A DNA stretch of 45,136 nt from Betaproteobacteria bacterium (GTDB lineage Bacteria; Pseudomonadota; Gammaproteobacteria; Burkholderiales; Ferrovaceae): the NCBI GenBank assembly GCA_028868905.1, contig JAGWTQ010000005.1, forward strand, positions 1-45,136. Reading direction: 5' to 3'. How positions within the stretch are numbered: the first letter of the stretch is position 1; each line of letters starts with the position of its first letter. Below are positions 1-9,898 of the stretch, piece after piece. The notes below the pieces were generated by a model. That model ran no database searches. It was not told the DNA's origin and was given only the letters and a program-made list of their open reading frames with translations. Both the position numbers and the translations under genes were made by a program.

Positions 1-5
1 GCCAT
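1..5 (-). CDS. Start of a divergent gene cut by the window edge, probably ppsA
   Basis: On the minus strand an ATG (positions 5 to 3) is preceded, after four bases, by a perfect AGGAGG ribosome-binding site (positions 15 to 10). Only ATGGC of the gene is inside the window, so its product cannot be read. The inference of phosphoenolpyruvate synthase rests only on context: ppsR, which encodes the regulatory kinase/pyrophosphorylase of that enzyme, starts divergently at 92, and ppsA and ppsR are often divergent neighbours in proteobacteria. Confidence 0.45.
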
Positions 6-33
6 GGAGCCTCCTGACCTCTAAAAGTTATCT

Positions 34-39
34 ATTATA
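34..39 (-). promoter_or_regulatory. Possible -10 box for the divergent leftward gene
   Basis: The minus strand reads TATAAT exactly here, about 20 bases upstream of the AGGAGG and ATG of the leftward gene. A poor -35 match (TTATGA, positions 63 to 58) lies 18 bases away. The 86 bases between the two starts are AT-rich compared with the flanking genes, as expected of a divergent promoter. No equally clear promoter was found for ppsR on the plus strand. Confidence 0.4.
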
Positions 40-91
40 AGATATACACTATGAATTTCATAACCTGTTGAAAATTTTACGGTTCCCATTC

Positions 92-910
92 ATGAAAAGA
101 AATGTCTTCTACGTTTCGGACCGCACCGGCATCACGGCAGAAATGCTCGGGCAAAGCCTGACTACCCAGTTCGACGGGATGCAGTTCGAACGCCACACCC
201 TGCCTTTCGTCGACTCGCTGGAACGCGCCCGGGATGCGGTGGCCGCCATCAACCGGAAAGCCCATGAGGATGGCGGGAGACCCATCGTGTTCTGCACGCT
301 GGTGGATGATGCCATTCGGGATGAAGTGCGGAAAGCGGAAGCGCTGGTGCTGGACTTCTTTGAAGTGTTCATTGCCCCGCTGGAAGTCGAATTGCGGAAA
401 GCGTCATCGCACGCCATCGGAAAATCCCATGGCACCGGAGATTTGAGCCGCTATACGGAACGCATCAACGCCATCAATTTCAGCATGGCACATGACGATG
501 GCCTGGGGGCCAATGGTTTCGGTGAAGCGGAACTCATCCTGGTGGGCGTCTCGCGCTCCGGAAAGACCCCTACCAGCCTTTATCTTGCCCTGCAGTTCGG
601 CATCAAGGCAGCCAACTATCCCCTGGTGCCTGAAGACCTGGAAAAACAGCGCCTGCCGGACGTGCTGCTGCCGTGGCGAAGCAAGTTATGGGGCTTGTCG
701 ATTCGTCCGGAGCGCCTGCACCAGATCCGATCCGAACGGCGGCCGGACAGCCGCTATGCTTCCCTTGCCAATTGCCGGCATGAAATCCAGGCGGCCGAAG
801 CGCTGATGCGCATGCAGGGCATTCCATTCCTCGACTCGACCAACACCTCCATCGAAGAACTGTCCACCACCATCCTGCACGAAACGACCTTGTCCAGGCA
901 CCGTTTCTGA
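92..910 (+). CDS. ppsR: Phosphoenolpyruvate synthase regulatory protein (kinase/pyrophosphorylase)
   Basis: PpsR inactivates PEP synthase by ADP-dependent phosphorylation of a threonine and reactivates it by phosphate-dependent removal, so it controls gluconeogenic PEP formation in the cytoplasm. The 272-residue protein has the family's usual length and N-terminus (VFYVSDRTGITAE, residues 5-17) and the P-loop GVSRSGKT at residues 152-159, followed by the PLVPED segment. The ATG at 92 was chosen because an upstream in-frame TTG at 68 only adds eight residues not typical of the family. No strong ribosome-binding site precedes it. It converges on the methyltransferase gene, with only 6 bp between the two stop codons. 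Identity is clear; the exact start is less so. Confidence 0.93.
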   Translation: MKRNVFYVSDRTGITAEMLGQSLTTQFDGMQFERHTLPFVDSLERARDAVAAINRKAHEDGGRPIVFCTLVDDAIRDEVRKAEALVLDFFEVFIAPLEVELRKASSHAIGKSHGTGDLSRYTERINAINFSMAHDDGLGANGFGEAELILVGVSRSGKTPTSLYLALQFGIKAANYPLVPEDLEKQRLPDVLLPWRSKLWGLSIRPERLHQIRSERRPDSRYASLANCRHEIQAAEALMRMQGIPFLDSTNTSIEELSTTILHETTLSRHRF

Positions 911-916
911 CGGGTG

Positions 917-1702
917 TCAGCGCCCCTGCGCTTGCTGTCGCACGCGTTCGAACAACAGCACGGAACCGGCCACGGCGGCGTTGAGCGACTCCACGCCGGG
1001 CGCCATCGGGATGCAAGCCCGTTCGCGCAGCAAGGCCTGAAGCGGCTGAGAAATGCCCGCCCCTTCGTTGCCGATCACCAGCGCGATTGCGCCTCTCAAA
1101 TCCAGCTCCCAGTAAGGACGCGCCTCCTGCATGAGCGCGCCCACCAGGTGCCCGGCATAGTGCTGCGCCCAATCGGTGAGCGAAACGTTTTCGTATACTT
1201 GCAGCTGAAAATGGGCGCCCTGCCCGGCACGCAGCACGCGCGGCGCCCAGGCCAGGGTGCAGCCCTGGGAAAGCAGAACGTGACGCATGCCTGCCGCCGC
1301 GGCTGAGCGCAGCAACGTGCCCAGGTTCCCTGGATCCTGGATGTTCTCCAGCAGCAGGCAGGACTCTCCCTGCAACTCGCCCGGCAGCTGCTGCGGAATG
1401 GGAACGACCGCGGCAATGCCCACCGGTGCCGTGACGCTGGCGCATTCGGCAAACAGCGCATCGGTCAGGACGGATGCGGGCGGCATGAGCGGATGCGCCA
1501 GCAGGCGTGCTATTTCGGCATGCGCCAGGCCGGTTTCACTGACAACCACCGCGATGGGGCGTCCCACGGCATGCAAGTAAGCGCCCACCAGATGAACGCC
1601 ATCCAGTACCGTTTCCGCTTGTTTGCGGCGATGCCGCGCTGAATGCGCCAGCTGGGCCAGCGCCTTTACCAAGGGGTTGTCGCGGGAACGAATCACCTGC
1701 AT
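917..1702 (-). CDS. TrmH/SpoU-family RNA 2'-O-methyltransferase
   Basis: This is a SAM-dependent ribose methyltransferase of the SPOUT (trefoil knot) class acting on tRNA or rRNA; the target cannot be told from sequence. The 261-residue protein has an N-terminal substrate-binding region (about 1-100). All three SpoU motifs follow: [14 protein letters not shown] at 119-132, [10 protein letters not shown] at 209-218 and [13 protein letters not shown] around 231-243. Two in-frame ATGs lie 6 bases apart. The downstream one (1702) is preferred because the AAAGG element sits 7 bases before it, against 1 base before the ATG at 1708. The start overlaps the 3' end of rnhB, making it the last gene of the long run from rpsB. 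The lineage-specific partner rlmB is possible but not shown. Confidence 0.88.
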   Translation of the reverse strand: MQVIRSRDNPLVKALAQLAHSARHRRKQAETVLDGVHLVGAYLHAVGRPIAVVVSETGLAHAEIARLLAHPLMPPASVLTDALFAECASVTAPVGIAAVVPIPQQLPGELQGESCLLLENIQDPGNLGTLLRSAAAAGMRHVLLSQGCTLAWAPRVLRAGQGAHFQLQVYENVSLTDWAQHYAGHLVGALMQEARPYWELDLRGAIALVIGNEGAGISQPLQALLRERACIPMAPGVESLNAAVAGSVLLFERVRQQAQGR

Positions 1703-2307
1703 GCGCATGCCTTTACCGGAGCAAAGGAGCGGCGGTGGTGCGGCGATGGGCCATGCTCGCGCAGGCGCTCCAGGTGGACTGGCGTGGGATAGCCTTTGTG
1801 CCGCTCAAACTCGTATTGGGGAAACTCCCGAGCCAGGTCATCCATGACCCGGTCCCGTGCCGTTTTCGCCAGGATGGATGCCGCCGAAACGGTCGCAACA
1901 CGGGCATCACCCTGCACCACGGCAATTCGCCGCATGGGCAGCAACGGACAATGCGTGCCGTCGAAAATGGCCGCATCGGGCTGGAGTCCAAGATGCTGCA
2001 CTGCCCGCTGCATGGCCAGCAGGGTGGCCTGCAAGATGTTCATGCGGTCAATTTCCTCGACCGATGCAAACGCCACCGCCCAGGCAGTTGCTTCTGTTTT
2101 GATGCGCTTTTCCAGTTCGCTGCGCTGAAAGGCGCTGAGCTTTTTGGAATCATCCAGTCCCTCGGGCACGCACGCCGGGTCCAGGATTACCGCCGCAGCG
2201 CACACCGGGCCGGCAATCGGGCCGCGACCCGCCTCATCCACGCCGCACAGCACGCCGCTGGGCAAATCCAGCGGTTCGCCGGCGCGAATCAAAAAATCAG
2301 GCCGCAT
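1693..2307 (-). CDS. rnhB: Ribonuclease HII
   Basis: RNase HII cleaves RNA in RNA-DNA hybrids and nicks 5' to single ribonucleotides in DNA, starting ribonucleotide excision repair. The 204-residue protein carries the signature GVDEAGRGP (residues 22-30) with catalytic D24 and E25, D116 in IFDGTH, and D134 in QGDARV, followed by the [12 protein letters not shown] helix. The open frame extends 37 codons further upstream inside lpxB, but that part has no family similarity. The ATG at 2307 overlaps the end of lpxB by 11 bp and is preceded by AAGG. The lpxB-rnhB pairing is common in proteobacteria and does not imply a lipid A role. Confidence 0.95.
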   Translation of the reverse strand: MRPDFLIRAGEPLDLPSGVLCGVDEAGRGPIAGPVCAAAVILDPACVPEGLDDSKKLSAFQRSELEKRIKTEATAWAVAFASVEEIDRMNILQATLLAMQRAVQHLGLQPDAAIFDGTHCPLLPMRRIAVVQGDARVATVSAASILAKTARDRVMDDLAREFPQYEFERHKGYPTPVHLERLREHGPSPHHRRSFAPVKACACR

Positions 2308-3436
2308 CCCGAAGTGCCTTGTCCACACCCTGCAGTATGCCCCGATGGGAGTCGGCATGCAGCAGGCGGTGAAGACGTTCAAACGCCTGCACCATGGCCT
2401 CCCTTCGAACCGGATCATTCAGCAACTGCACCAGATTTTCCGCCAGTGCTTGCGGTGTGGCTTGTTCCTGGATCAATTCAGGCACCACCGGTTGATTGAG
2501 GATGATGTTGGGCAGGCCGACGAATCCGGAAACGCCCCTGCGTCGCGCCAGCCAGGCAGTCAGCGCGGACAGCTTGTAGGTGATGACCATGGGACATTTG
2601 AGCAATGCCGCTTCCAGAGTGGCCGTACCGGAAGCCACCAGGGCGACATCGGCGGCGGCCAGAACGTCGTGCGCACGGCCTTCCAGCAGTTGGACAACCG
2701 GGGCATCGGGTACGGTGCGCAGGGCATCGGCAAACAGCTCCCGGGTTCGTACGTCGATCAGGGGCGCCACAAAACGGGCATGAGGCACACGTTGCGCAAC
2801 CTGCGCCGCCGTGGCCACAAACAAGCGGGCGTGATATTCCAGCTCTGAAATGCGGCTGCCTGGCAACAGGGCCACCACGGGGCCGTCGGGGACCAGCCCG
2901 AGCGTTTGCCGAGCCTTTTGGCGATCGATGTGCTCCGGAATTCGTTGCGCCAACGGATGCCCGATGTCGGTAATGGAAATGCCGGCCTGCTCGAAAATCG
3001 GCTTCTCGAAGGGAAAAATGGACAGGATGCCGTTCACCGATTCCCGGATGGCGGGCATCCGGTTGGCACGCCAGGCCCAAACGGTGGGCGCCACCATGTG
3101 CAGCGTGGGGATGCCCGCCTGCTTGAGATGCTTCTCGAGGGTCAGATTGAAATCCGGGGCGTCGATCCCCACAAAAAGGTCCGGCGGGTGGGCAAGAAAA
3201 TGACGGATCAGTTCACGGCGTATCCGCAACAGGACGGGCAACGCCTTCAGGACTTCCACATAACCGCGCACGGAAAGTTTTTCCATGGGGTAGAGGGAAT
3301 GTGCGCCCAAGGATTGCATGCCGGGGCCTGCAATCCCTTCAAACTCGGCATCGGGGTAGCGCATCCGGATCGCTTCGATCAGGGTAACCCCCAACGCGTC
3401 GCCCGATGCCTCGCCCGCCACGACGCCGACGCGCAT
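2297..3436 (-). CDS. lpxB: Lipid-A-disaccharide synthase
   Basis: LpxB is a peripheral membrane GT-B glycosyltransferase. It joins UDP-2,3-diacylglucosamine to 2,3-diacylglucosamine 1-phosphate (lipid X), giving the lipid A disaccharide. The 379-residue protein begins [13 protein letters not shown] and contains GIDAPDFNL and PTVWAWR in the N-terminal half. The donor-binding LLPGSR and [10 protein letters not shown] motifs lie in the C-terminal half. The start at 3436 lies 2 bp after the lpxA stop; a longer frame to 3496 reads into lpxA and lacks family similarity. It is the fourth of the lpxD-fabZ-lpxA-lpxB genes. Length and motifs are normal. Confidence 0.97.
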   Translation of the reverse strand: MRVGVVAGEASGDALGVTLIEAIRMRYPDAEFEGIAGPGMQSLGAHSLYPMEKLSVRGYVEVLKALPVLLRIRRELIRHFLAHPPDLFVGIDAPDFNLTLEKHLKQAGIPTLHMVAPTVWAWRANRMPAIRESVNGILSIFPFEKPIFEQAGISITDIGHPLAQRIPEHIDRQKARQTLGLVPDGPVVALLPGSRISELEYHARLFVATAAQVAQRVPHARFVAPLIDVRTRELFADALRTVPDAPVVQLLEGRAHDVLAAADVALVASGTATLEAALLKCPMVITYKLSALTAWLARRRGVSGFVGLPNIILNQPVVPELIQEQATPQALAENLVQLLNDPVRREAMVQAFERLHRLLHADSHRGILQGVDKALRDAA

Positions 3437-3438
3437 GA

Positions 3439-4209
3439 TCAGCGCACGATGCCCCGGGTGGAACGGTCCAGAAAATCCACCATCGGCTGCACGCACGAAG
3501 ATTCCCGCGCCAGGAGCACGAGCTCCTCCCGGGCCTGTTCCAGACTCAGGCCGGAACGGTACAGCTTGCGGTAAGCGCGCTTGATGGCAGCCACGTCCTC
3601 CGCACTGAAACCGCGACGGCGCAATCCTTCGCTGTTGATGCCATGGGGTGCCGCGGGGTGGCCTGCCAGCATGACATAAGGCGGCACGTCCTGGGTAACC
3701 ACTGCCGATATGCCGAGAAAACTGTGGGCCCCGACCTGGACGAACTGATGAACCCCGACGAACCCCCCCAGAATCACCCAGTCGTCCACCCGCACATGTC
3801 CAGCCAATGTCGCATTGTTGGCAAACGTCGCGTGATTTCCTACCTGGCAGTCGTGGGCAAGATGCACATAGGCCATGATCCAGTTGTGGTCGCCCAGACG
3901 GGTGACCCCCACATCGTCGATGGTGCCGATATTGAAGGTGCAGAACTCGCGGATCGTATTGTCGTTGCCGATCTCAAGTGCCGTGTCTTCCCCATGGTAT
4001 TTCTTGTCCTGGGGTATGCCGCCGAGGGAACAGAAGCCGTGGATGTGGTTTCTTGCGCCGATGGTTGTCCTGCCTGAAATGGTGACATGGTCACCAATGA
4101 CCGTACCGGGACCAATGCGAACCTGCTCTCCAATGATGGAATAGGCGCCAACCGTCACATCGCTTGCAAGTTCAGCTTTTGGGTGGACGAGAGCCGTTTG
4201 ATGAATCAT
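3439..4209 (-). CDS. lpxA: UDP-N-acetylglucosamine O-acyltransferase
   Basis: LpxA catalyses the first lipid A step, transfer of a 3-hydroxyacyl chain from acyl carrier protein to the 3-OH of UDP-GlcNAc. The 256-residue protein is a left-handed beta-helix of hexapeptide repeats followed by a helical C-terminus ending in STRGIVR. The catalytic histidine is H119 in HLAHDC. At the position aligned with the E. coli chain-length ruler Gly173 there is an isoleucine (I167, codon ATA) in HSFLGISAV. Known ruler mutants suggest this would favour a shorter chain (C10-C12) than the C14 used by E. coli. The start overlaps the fabZ stop as ATGA. Confidence 0.97.
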   Translation of the reverse strand: MIHQTALVHPKAELASDVTVGAYSIIGEQVRIGPGTVIGDHVTISGRTTIGARNHIHGFCSLGGIPQDKKYHGEDTALEIGNDNTIREFCTFNIGTIDDVGVTRLGDHNWIMAYVHLAHDCQVGNHATFANNATLAGHVRVDDWVILGGFVGVHQFVQVGAHSFLGISAVVTQDVPPYVMLAGHPAAPHGINSEGLRRRGFSAEDVAAIKRAYRKLYRSGLSLEQAREELVLLARESSCVQPMVDFLDRSTRGIVR

Positions 4210-4655
4210 GCTTCAAGCATCTTCTCGGTGCACATCAGCTCGGCTTCAGCAGCCACCTGTCCATTGACCGTGGCCTCGACGGCAAACTTCCATACGCGGT
4301 AGGTATGCCGCAGCAGCTTGGCCTGCAGCAGGAGCTGGTCTCCGGGAAACACCGGGCTGCGAAATCGCGCCTTGTCGATCCCGACAAAATAAGTGACCCG
4401 ATGACCGTCCGGCTTGACGTTTTCCGTCTTGAAGCTCAACACGGCAGCCGCCTGGGCCAGAGCCTCGATGATCAGCACGCCGGGCATGACGGGATGACCG
4501 GGGAAATGTCCCTTGAAAAACTCTTCGTTGATGCTGACGTTCTTGATCGCTGTGATGCTTTCACCCGGAACGATTTCCGTCACCCGATCGATCAGCAGGA
4601 ATGGGTACCGATGCGGCAGGTATTCCATGATTTCATTGATGTCCATGCCTGCCAT
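4206..4655 (-). CDS. fabZ: 3-hydroxyacyl-ACP dehydratase FabZ
   Basis: FabZ dehydrates 3-hydroxyacyl-ACP in fatty acid elongation and competes with LpxA and LpxD for the same hydroxyacyl-ACP pool, which explains its place between lpxD and lpxA. The 149-residue hot-dog-fold protein has catalytic H50 in GHFPGHP and E64 in IIEALAQ, spaced as in E. coli (His54/Glu68). The ATG at 4655 is preceded by a strong AAGGAGG lying in the last codons of lpxD; only 2 bp separate the genes, so translation is probably coupled. An internal ATG three codons later is less well placed. Confidence 0.97.
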   Translation of the reverse strand: MAGMDINEIMEYLPHRYPFLLIDRVTEIVPGESITAIKNVSINEEFFKGHFPGHPVMPGVLIIEALAQAAAVLSFKTENVKPDGHRVTYFVGIDKARFRSPVFPGDQLLLQAKLLRHTYRVWKFAVEATVNGQVAAEAELMCTEKMLEA

Positions 4656-4657
4656 GA

Positions 4658-5701
4658 CTACTCCTCCTTCGTATTTTTTTCCAGCTTCTGTTCAAGCATT
4701 TTCAGTTTCTGCGTCCACTGGGGCAAAGCCCGCAAGTTGGCCAGGGTTTCCATCCACTGTCGATGGGGCTGGCTGGGGATTGAAGACGTGTAAACCCCCG
4801 GCTGGGTAATGGATTTGGTAATCAGGGAAAAACCTGAAACGGTCACACCGTCGCAAACGTCCAGGTGCCCCACCATGCCCACTCCCCCGCCTATGCGGCA
4901 GTTGCGGCCAATGCGCGTGCTCCCTGAAATGCCGGTGCATCCTGCAATCACCGTATGTGCCCCCACGCGGCAGTTGTGTGCGATCTGGATCTGGTTGTCG
5001 AGCTTGACGCCCTCTTCGATCACCGTGTCTTCAATGGCGCCCCGGTCCACCGTGGTATTGGCGCCGATTTCCACGTCAGCCCCGATGATGACCCGCCCCA
5101 CCTGCGGAATTTTGATCCACCCCTCGGCATCGCGCGCCATGCCGAATCCATCCGCACCGATCACCACGCCCGCGTGCAGTATCGAGCGCGGCCCGATCCG
5201 GCAGTCCGGGTAAACGACCACCCGCGGATAAAGACGAACACCGTCCTCCAGCACCACCCGTTCGCCCACCACGCATCCCGGGCCGACAACGACTCCGGAA
5301 CCGATGACCGCCCCCGCACCCACCGTGGCGTGAGGCCCGATCGTGGCAGTGGGTGAAACCTGGGCCGAGGGATCGATGGCCGCGCTGGCATGAACGCCGG
5401 GAGCCGCTTCCGGCAGCGGGAAAAGCCGCTGCGCCACCCGGGCATAACAGGCATAGGGATTCGCTGAAACGATGCGGGGCAACGCCGTGGCATTGCGGTC
5501 TTCCGGGCCAAGGATCACTGCGGATGCCCGCGTGCCCAGAAGTTGATCCCGGTACAGGCTGTTGGTCAGGAAAGTCAGCTCTCCGGGCAGCGCGTGCTCC
5601 AGCGTGCCCACCCCTTGAATACGGGTGTGAGGATCCCCCACCACTTCGCCGCCGCTAGCTTCGGCAAGTTCCTGCAGGGAATAGGACCGGGTCGCTTCCA
5701 A
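4658..5701 (-). CDS. lpxD: UDP-3-O-acylglucosamine N-acyltransferase
   Basis: LpxD adds the second hydroxyacyl chain, on the 2-amino group of UDP-3-O-acyl-glucosamine, the third step of lipid A synthesis. The 347-residue protein has an N-terminal uridine-binding domain (about 1-100) with LTFLTN, a long hexapeptide-repeat helix (about 103-300) and a short charged C-terminal helix. The catalytic histidine is H242 in QIQIAHNC. The only plausible start is a TTG at 5701, because there is no upstream ATG or GTG in frame and no internal methionine near the N-terminus. Ribosome-binding sequence before it is weak. It lies 13 bp after the skp stop. Confidence 0.95.
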   Translation of the reverse strand: MEATRSYSLQELAEASGGEVVGDPHTRIQGVGTLEHALPGELTFLTNSLYRDQLLGTRASAVILGPEDRNATALPRIVSANPYACYARVAQRLFPLPEAAPGVHASAAIDPSAQVSPTATIGPHATVGAGAVIGSGVVVGPGCVVGERVVLEDGVRLYPRVVVYPDCRIGPRSILHAGVVIGADGFGMARDAEGWIKIPQVGRVIIGADVEIGANTTVDRGAIEDTVIEEGVKLDNQIQIAHNCRVGAHTVIAGCTGISGSTRIGRNCRIGGGVGMVGHLDVCDGVTVSGFSLITKSITQPGVYTSSIPSQPHRQWMETLANLRALPQWTQKLKMLEQKLEKNTKEE

Positions 5702-5714
5702 TGATGGCCGGGGC

Positions 5715-6212
5715 TTATTTGTCAGCCAGCGCCTTCAAGACCTTGTCCGTGATGTCGATCTTGGGGCTGGCGTAGATCACATCCGTCAGGATGAGATCGT
5801 ATTTTTCAGATTCCGCGATTTCGCGGATCACCTTGTTGGCGCGTTCCTGGATGCTGGCAAACTCCTCGTTGCGGCGCATGTTCAAATCTTCCCTGAACTC
5901 GCGCTGCATGCGCTGAAAATCACGATTGAGGTTGGCCAGCTCCCGCTCTTTCTGGCTGCGGTCCGCTTCGCTCATCGTCATTCCTTCCTTGTCGAGCTGC
6001 GTTTGCAGATCGCTCATCTGCTTTCCAATCTTCTGGATATCGGCCTGACGCTTGTCGAATTCCTTTTCCAGTTTTTTGGTCGCCTTCTGGGCCGGGCCGG
6101 CTTCCCTGAAAATGCGCTCGATATTGATCCAGCCGACTTTGAGATCCGCGCCGAATACCGGAGTGAGGGACAGCAGTCCCAGCACGAGAACAAAAACTTT
6201 GAAGGGTTTCAT
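5715..6212 (-). CDS. skp: Periplasmic OmpH/Skp-family chaperone
   Basis: Skp is a trimeric periplasmic holdase that carries unfolded outer-membrane proteins to the BAM complex. The 165-residue precursor has a lysine-containing N-terminus, a hydrophobic stretch and a likely signal peptidase site after A22 (VFGA-DLKV). The mature part starts with the short beta strand VGWINIERIF. A long charged coiled coil (about 35-115), rich in K, E, Q and R, forms the tentacle, and the C-terminal strand is DLILTDVIYAS. It lies 12 bp after bamA and just before lpxD, the usual proteobacterial order. Confidence 0.94.
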   Translation of the reverse strand: MKPFKVFVLVLGLLSLTPVFGADLKVGWINIERIFREAGPAQKATKKLEKEFDKRQADIQKIGKQMSDLQTQLDKEGMTMSEADRSQKERELANLNRDFQRMQREFREDLNMRRNEEFASIQERANKVIREIAESEKYDLILTDVIYASPKIDITDKVLKALADK

Positions 6213-6224
6213 GTCAGTACTCGC

Positions 6225-8516
6225 TTAAAAGGTGGAACCGAGTTGAAACTGCAACCTTTCGATATTATCAAATGGCTGGGCTCGAATGGGAACGGCATAG
6301 CTGAACTTGAGCGGGCCCATGGGGGAATACCAGGACAGGGCAACACCGCTGGAATAGCGCAACTGGCCAAACGAAACCGGCTCTCCTCCACCGAATACAT
6401 TACCGGCATCAACAAAAGTACTCAAGCGGAAGGAATGGTCGTTTCTCATCCCTGGCATCGGAAACAGGTACTCCGCGCTGCCGGTGATCAGCTTGTTACC
6501 CCCCAGGTTGAGGGTATTTCCCACGATATCAAAGGTATGCGGTCCGAGGCTACCGGTGAAATAGCCGCGCACGGAATCCACGCCGCCGGCAAAGAAGTTC
6601 TTGAAGAAGGGCAGTGGCATGCCGTTGTAGCCGTTTCCGTAACCGAACTGCCCGGAAAGGGATACCGTGGTGTCCTTGCTGACCGGGGTCAGCAACTGCT
6701 CGTTCACCGTCGCACGGTAATACTTGAGATCGGCCCCGGGCAAGCCCATTTCCAGGCTGTAGCGCTGATTCATGCCTTTCATGGGGAAAATGACGCTGTC
6801 GCGGCTATCCTTGGAGAAGCCCACATCCGCCTTGATGGTTTTGGCCGTATCCCCGAACTGGTTGACGAAGTCCAGATACTGGATGGGGCTGTTGCTCACC
6901 ACGGATATAGCTGTCGACTCAAAGCCCAACCCCACGCTGTAGGCGTTGGTTTCGCTGAGCGGCACGGCCAGATGCATCCCGCCACCCAGTGTCCGCGTCA
7001 TGTAGGGACTCACGCCGGTCAGGAAGGTCGTGTTCATGGTCGTGTCATACAGGGTCCATGAACGACCGATGCCTTCATCGGTCCAATAGGGGTTGGTATA
7101 GCTGAGCGAGTAGGTGCGCGTGATGGCGCCAGAATTCACGTTCAGGCTGATTGAGTTGCCGCTGCCAAACAGGTTGTTCTGGGTGATGCCTGCGCTCAAC
7201 ACGACCTTTTCCGCCGAGGAGTAGCCTGCCCCCACCTGAACCGAACCGGTCTGGCGTTCCACCACCGTGAAATTGACGTCCACCTGGTCCGTGGTTCCGG
7301 GTACCGGCGGGCTGTCCACGGTCACTTCCGAAAAGAATCCCAGCCTGTCGATACGCTCCTTGGAGCGGTTCACTTTCTGGATCGAATACCATCCGCCTTC
7401 CAGCTGGCGGACTTCCCGTCGAACCACTTCGTCGCGAGTGGTGGTGTTTCCGAAAATGTTGACGTGGCGGACGTAAACCCGGCGCCCCGGATCGATCACG
7501 AAGGTAAAGGCGGCGGTACGCTTCTCCTTGTTGATTTCCGGCGTCGCGTTGATGTTGGCGAAGGAATAGCCGTCGTTGGCCAACCGGTCAGAAATCGCTT
7601 TGCTGGACGTTGTCACCTTTTCGCGGGAAAAGATGTCGCCAGGCTTGAGGGTCACCAGCTTTCGCAATTCCTCTTCCGGCACCACGAACTGGCCCGCAAG
7701 CTTGACTTCGGAAACCTTGTACTGCTGACCTTCGGTGATGTTGATGGTGATGTAGATGTCCTGCTTGTCAGGAGAAATGGAAACCTGGGTGGAATCCACT
7801 GCAAATTCCAGATACCCCCGGTCCTGATAGTAGGAACGCAGGGTTTCAAGATCGCCGGACAGCTTTTGCTTCGAATACTGGTCGTTTTTGGTATACCAGG
7901 AAAACCAGTCGGGGGTGTTGAGCTGCAATTGATCCTGCAGCACCTTTTCCGGGAAGGCCTTGGCGCCCACGATGGTGATTTCGCGGATATGGGCCACCTC
8001 CCCTTCCACGATGTTGAAGGTCAGCGACACGCGGTTGCGCGTCATCGGAGTCACCGTTGTGGTGACCTGGGCCGAATATTTTCCTTTGCTCAGATACTGG
8101 CGCTTGAGTTCCTTTTCCGCCTTGTCGAGCAGCGATTTGTCATAAATGCGCGATTCGGCGATGCCGATCGACTTCAGGGCATCCCTGAGCTGATCCTTGT
8201 TGAAGGATTTGGCGCCGTTGATGTCGACATGGTAAATGGACGGCCGTTCCTGCACCGCCACCACCAGCACGTCGCCATCCTTCTCCAGTTTGACGTCGGC
8301 GAAGAAACCCGTGTCATATAGCGACTTGATGGCCGCAGCGGATTTTTCAGGGGTGACGGAGTCGCCAACCTTGAGAGGCAGATAGCTGAAAATGGTGCCT
8401 GCTTCAATGCGCTGGGCGCCTTCAACCCGAATGTCCTTTATGGTGAAGGGAGCAACAGCCCATGCAGTTGCACTCAAAAACATGCAGCACAAGACAATGA
8501 AAGTGCGAAATGTCAT
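6225..8516 (-). CDS. bamA: Outer membrane protein assembly factor BamA
   Basis: BamA is the central subunit of the beta-barrel assembly machine. The 763-residue precursor has a signal peptide with likely cleavage after A20 (ATAWA-VAPF), then five POTRA repeats to about residue 420, each opening with strands such as FTIKDIRVEG and VAHIREITIVG. A C-terminal 16-strand Omp85 barrel follows. The loop 6 signature appears as SVRGYFTGSLGP, with VRGY in place of the common VRGF. The protein ends in phenylalanine (LGSTF), as expected of an outer-membrane barrel. It sits 8 bp after rseP and 12 bp before skp. Confidence 0.97.
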   Translation of the reverse strand: MTFRTFIVLCCMFLSATAWAVAPFTIKDIRVEGAQRIEAGTIFSYLPLKVGDSVTPEKSAAAIKSLYDTGFFADVKLEKDGDVLVVAVQERPSIYHVDINGAKSFNKDQLRDALKSIGIAESRIYDKSLLDKAEKELKRQYLSKGKYSAQVTTTVTPMTRNRVSLTFNIVEGEVAHIREITIVGAKAFPEKVLQDQLQLNTPDWFSWYTKNDQYSKQKLSGDLETLRSYYQDRGYLEFAVDSTQVSISPDKQDIYITINITEGQQYKVSEVKLAGQFVVPEEELRKLVTLKPGDIFSREKVTTSSKAISDRLANDGYSFANINATPEINKEKRTAAFTFVIDPGRRVYVRHVNIFGNTTTRDEVVRREVRQLEGGWYSIQKVNRSKERIDRLGFFSEVTVDSPPVPGTTDQVDVNFTVVERQTGSVQVGAGYSSAEKVVLSAGITQNNLFGSGNSISLNVNSGAITRTYSLSYTNPYWTDEGIGRSWTLYDTTMNTTFLTGVSPYMTRTLGGGMHLAVPLSETNAYSVGLGFESTAISVVSNSPIQYLDFVNQFGDTAKTIKADVGFSKDSRDSVIFPMKGMNQRYSLEMGLPGADLKYYRATVNEQLLTPVSKDTTVSLSGQFGYGNGYNGMPLPFFKNFFAGGVDSVRGYFTGSLGPHTFDIVGNTLNLGGNKLITGSAEYLFPMPGMRNDHSFRLSTFVDAGNVFGGGEPVSFGQLRYSSGVALSWYSPMGPLKFSYAVPIRAQPFDNIERLQFQLGSTF

Positions 8517-8524
8517 GGACCCGA

Positions 8525-9898
8525 TCAGTTGGTTAGCAGACGTTGTATGTCGTTATAAAGTGCAAAAGCCATCAGGGCAGTCAGTAGCAGCAACCCCACC
8601 CGTTGCGTCAGCGCCAGCACACGATCGGAAACGGGACTTCCCTTGAGCAACTCGACAGCATAATACATCAAATGCCCCCCATCCAATAAGGGGACAGGCA
8701 GCAGGTTGATGGCCCCCAGGCTGATGCTGATCAGGGCGAGGAAAGTCAAGTAGGGGATGAGTCCCATGCGCGCCGTCTGGCCCGCATAGTCGGCAATCTG
8801 TATCGGACCGCCGATATTTTTCAGGGACGCCTGGCCCAGCAGCATGGCCCCGAACGTCTTGAACGTCAATCGCGTCACTTCCCAGGTTTTTTGAGCCGCA
8901 TGGACCATGGCAGGCAACGGCGCATCCCGCACGGTCGTCCAGTAATGTTCCGTCAGGCTGCGGGGCACGCTGGGGGACACGCCGATCTTGCCGACCAGGT
9001 TTCCCCGGTCATCCCGGTCGGGGCGCGGGATAAGGGTCACGGACTCCTGCCGCCCCTGGCGTTCCAGCGTAAATGTCAGCGACTTGCCGGGGCTGGCGCG
9101 CACCAGGGCCACCAGCGACTGCCACGATGCCAGGGGGGCTCCCTCCGCGGCGACGATACGGTCGCCAGGTCGCAGGCCGGCCCGCCCGGCTACTCCATCC
9201 TGGATCACACGGCCCGCTACGGCAGGAATCGGGAAATCCCAGGGCTTGAGGCCGATGCGATCCAGCACTTCCGCATCCCGCTCGGCCGCTTCGAGCCGTG
9301 AAAGATCCAGCCGATGCGTCGCCAGATGCCCGGCATCGTCTTCCGTTTCCACAGTGACCGCGCTCCGCTCGAGTGCGCTGTCGATGAGCAGCAGTTGCAC
9401 CTCGTTCCAGGTATGAACATCTTCCTGTCCAACCCGGGTAATGCGTTCTCCGGCCGAAAATCCGGCTTGCGCAGCCAGCGATGCGGGCGGCGGGGTATCC
9501 ACGTAAGGCTTGAGCCCGGGGACTCCCATCAGGAAAAGCCCCCAGTAGATCAGAAACGCCAGCAGGAAATTGGCCAAAGGGCCGGCCAGCACAATCGCCA
9601 CGCGGCGCCCCAGGGTTTGCCGGTTGAAGGCCCTGTGGGCTTCTTCGGGAGCCACGGGCCCTTCATGCTCATCCAGCATCCGGACATAACCGCCCAACGG
9701 AAGGGCTCCGATGACCCATTCGGTCTGGTCCGGCCCGCGACGGACCTGCCAGAGCGATTTTCCAAACCCGATGGAAAACCGCAACACTTTGACGCCGGCA
9801 AGACGCGCCACGAAGTAATGCCCCCACTCGTGGAACAAGATCAGCAGGACCAGCGCCGCAAAAAAAGCGAATACTGTGGTGATTCCGGCCTGTATCAC
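8525..9898 (-). CDS. rseP: RIP metalloprotease RseP
   Basis: RseP is an inner-membrane site-2 zinc protease that cuts membrane-anchored substrates such as anti-sigma factor RseA, and also cleared signal peptides, in the envelope stress pathway. The 457-residue protein has HEWGH (H23, E24, H27) in its first membrane segment and two periplasmic PDZ domains in the middle. A C-terminal LDGGH motif in [11 protein letters not shown] supplies the third zinc ligand. The start is a GTG at 9898 that overlaps the dxr stop as GTGA, so it is probably translationally coupled. Its place directly before bamA links stress sensing to barrel assembly. Confidence 0.95.
   Translation of the reverse strand: MIQAGITTVFAFFAALVLLILFHEWGHYFVARLAGVKVLRFSIGFGKSLWQVRRGPDQTEWVIGALPLGGYVRMLDEHEGPVAPEEAHRAFNRQTLGRRVAIVLAGPLANFLLAFLIYWGLFLMGVPGLKPYVDTPPPASLAAQAGFSAGERITRVGQEDVHTWNEVQLLLIDSALERSAVTVETEDDAGHLATHRLDLSRLEAAERDAEVLDRIGLKPWDFPIPAVAGRVIQDGVAGRAGLRPGDRIVAAEGAPLASWQSLVALVRASPGKSLTFTLERQGRQESVTLIPRPDRDDRGNLVGKIGVSPSVPRSLTEHYWTTVRDAPLPAMVHAAQKTWEVTRLTFKTFGAMLLGQASLKNIGGPIQIADYAGQTARMGLIPYLTFLALISISLGAINLLPVPLLDGGHLMYYAVELLKGSPVSDRVLALTQRVGLLLLTALMAFALYNDIQRLLTN

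Noticed and set aside
6003-7061. 352-codon plus-strand open frame opposite skp and bamA
   Set aside because: It crosses the gap between two real genes in antisense and has no supporting motif.
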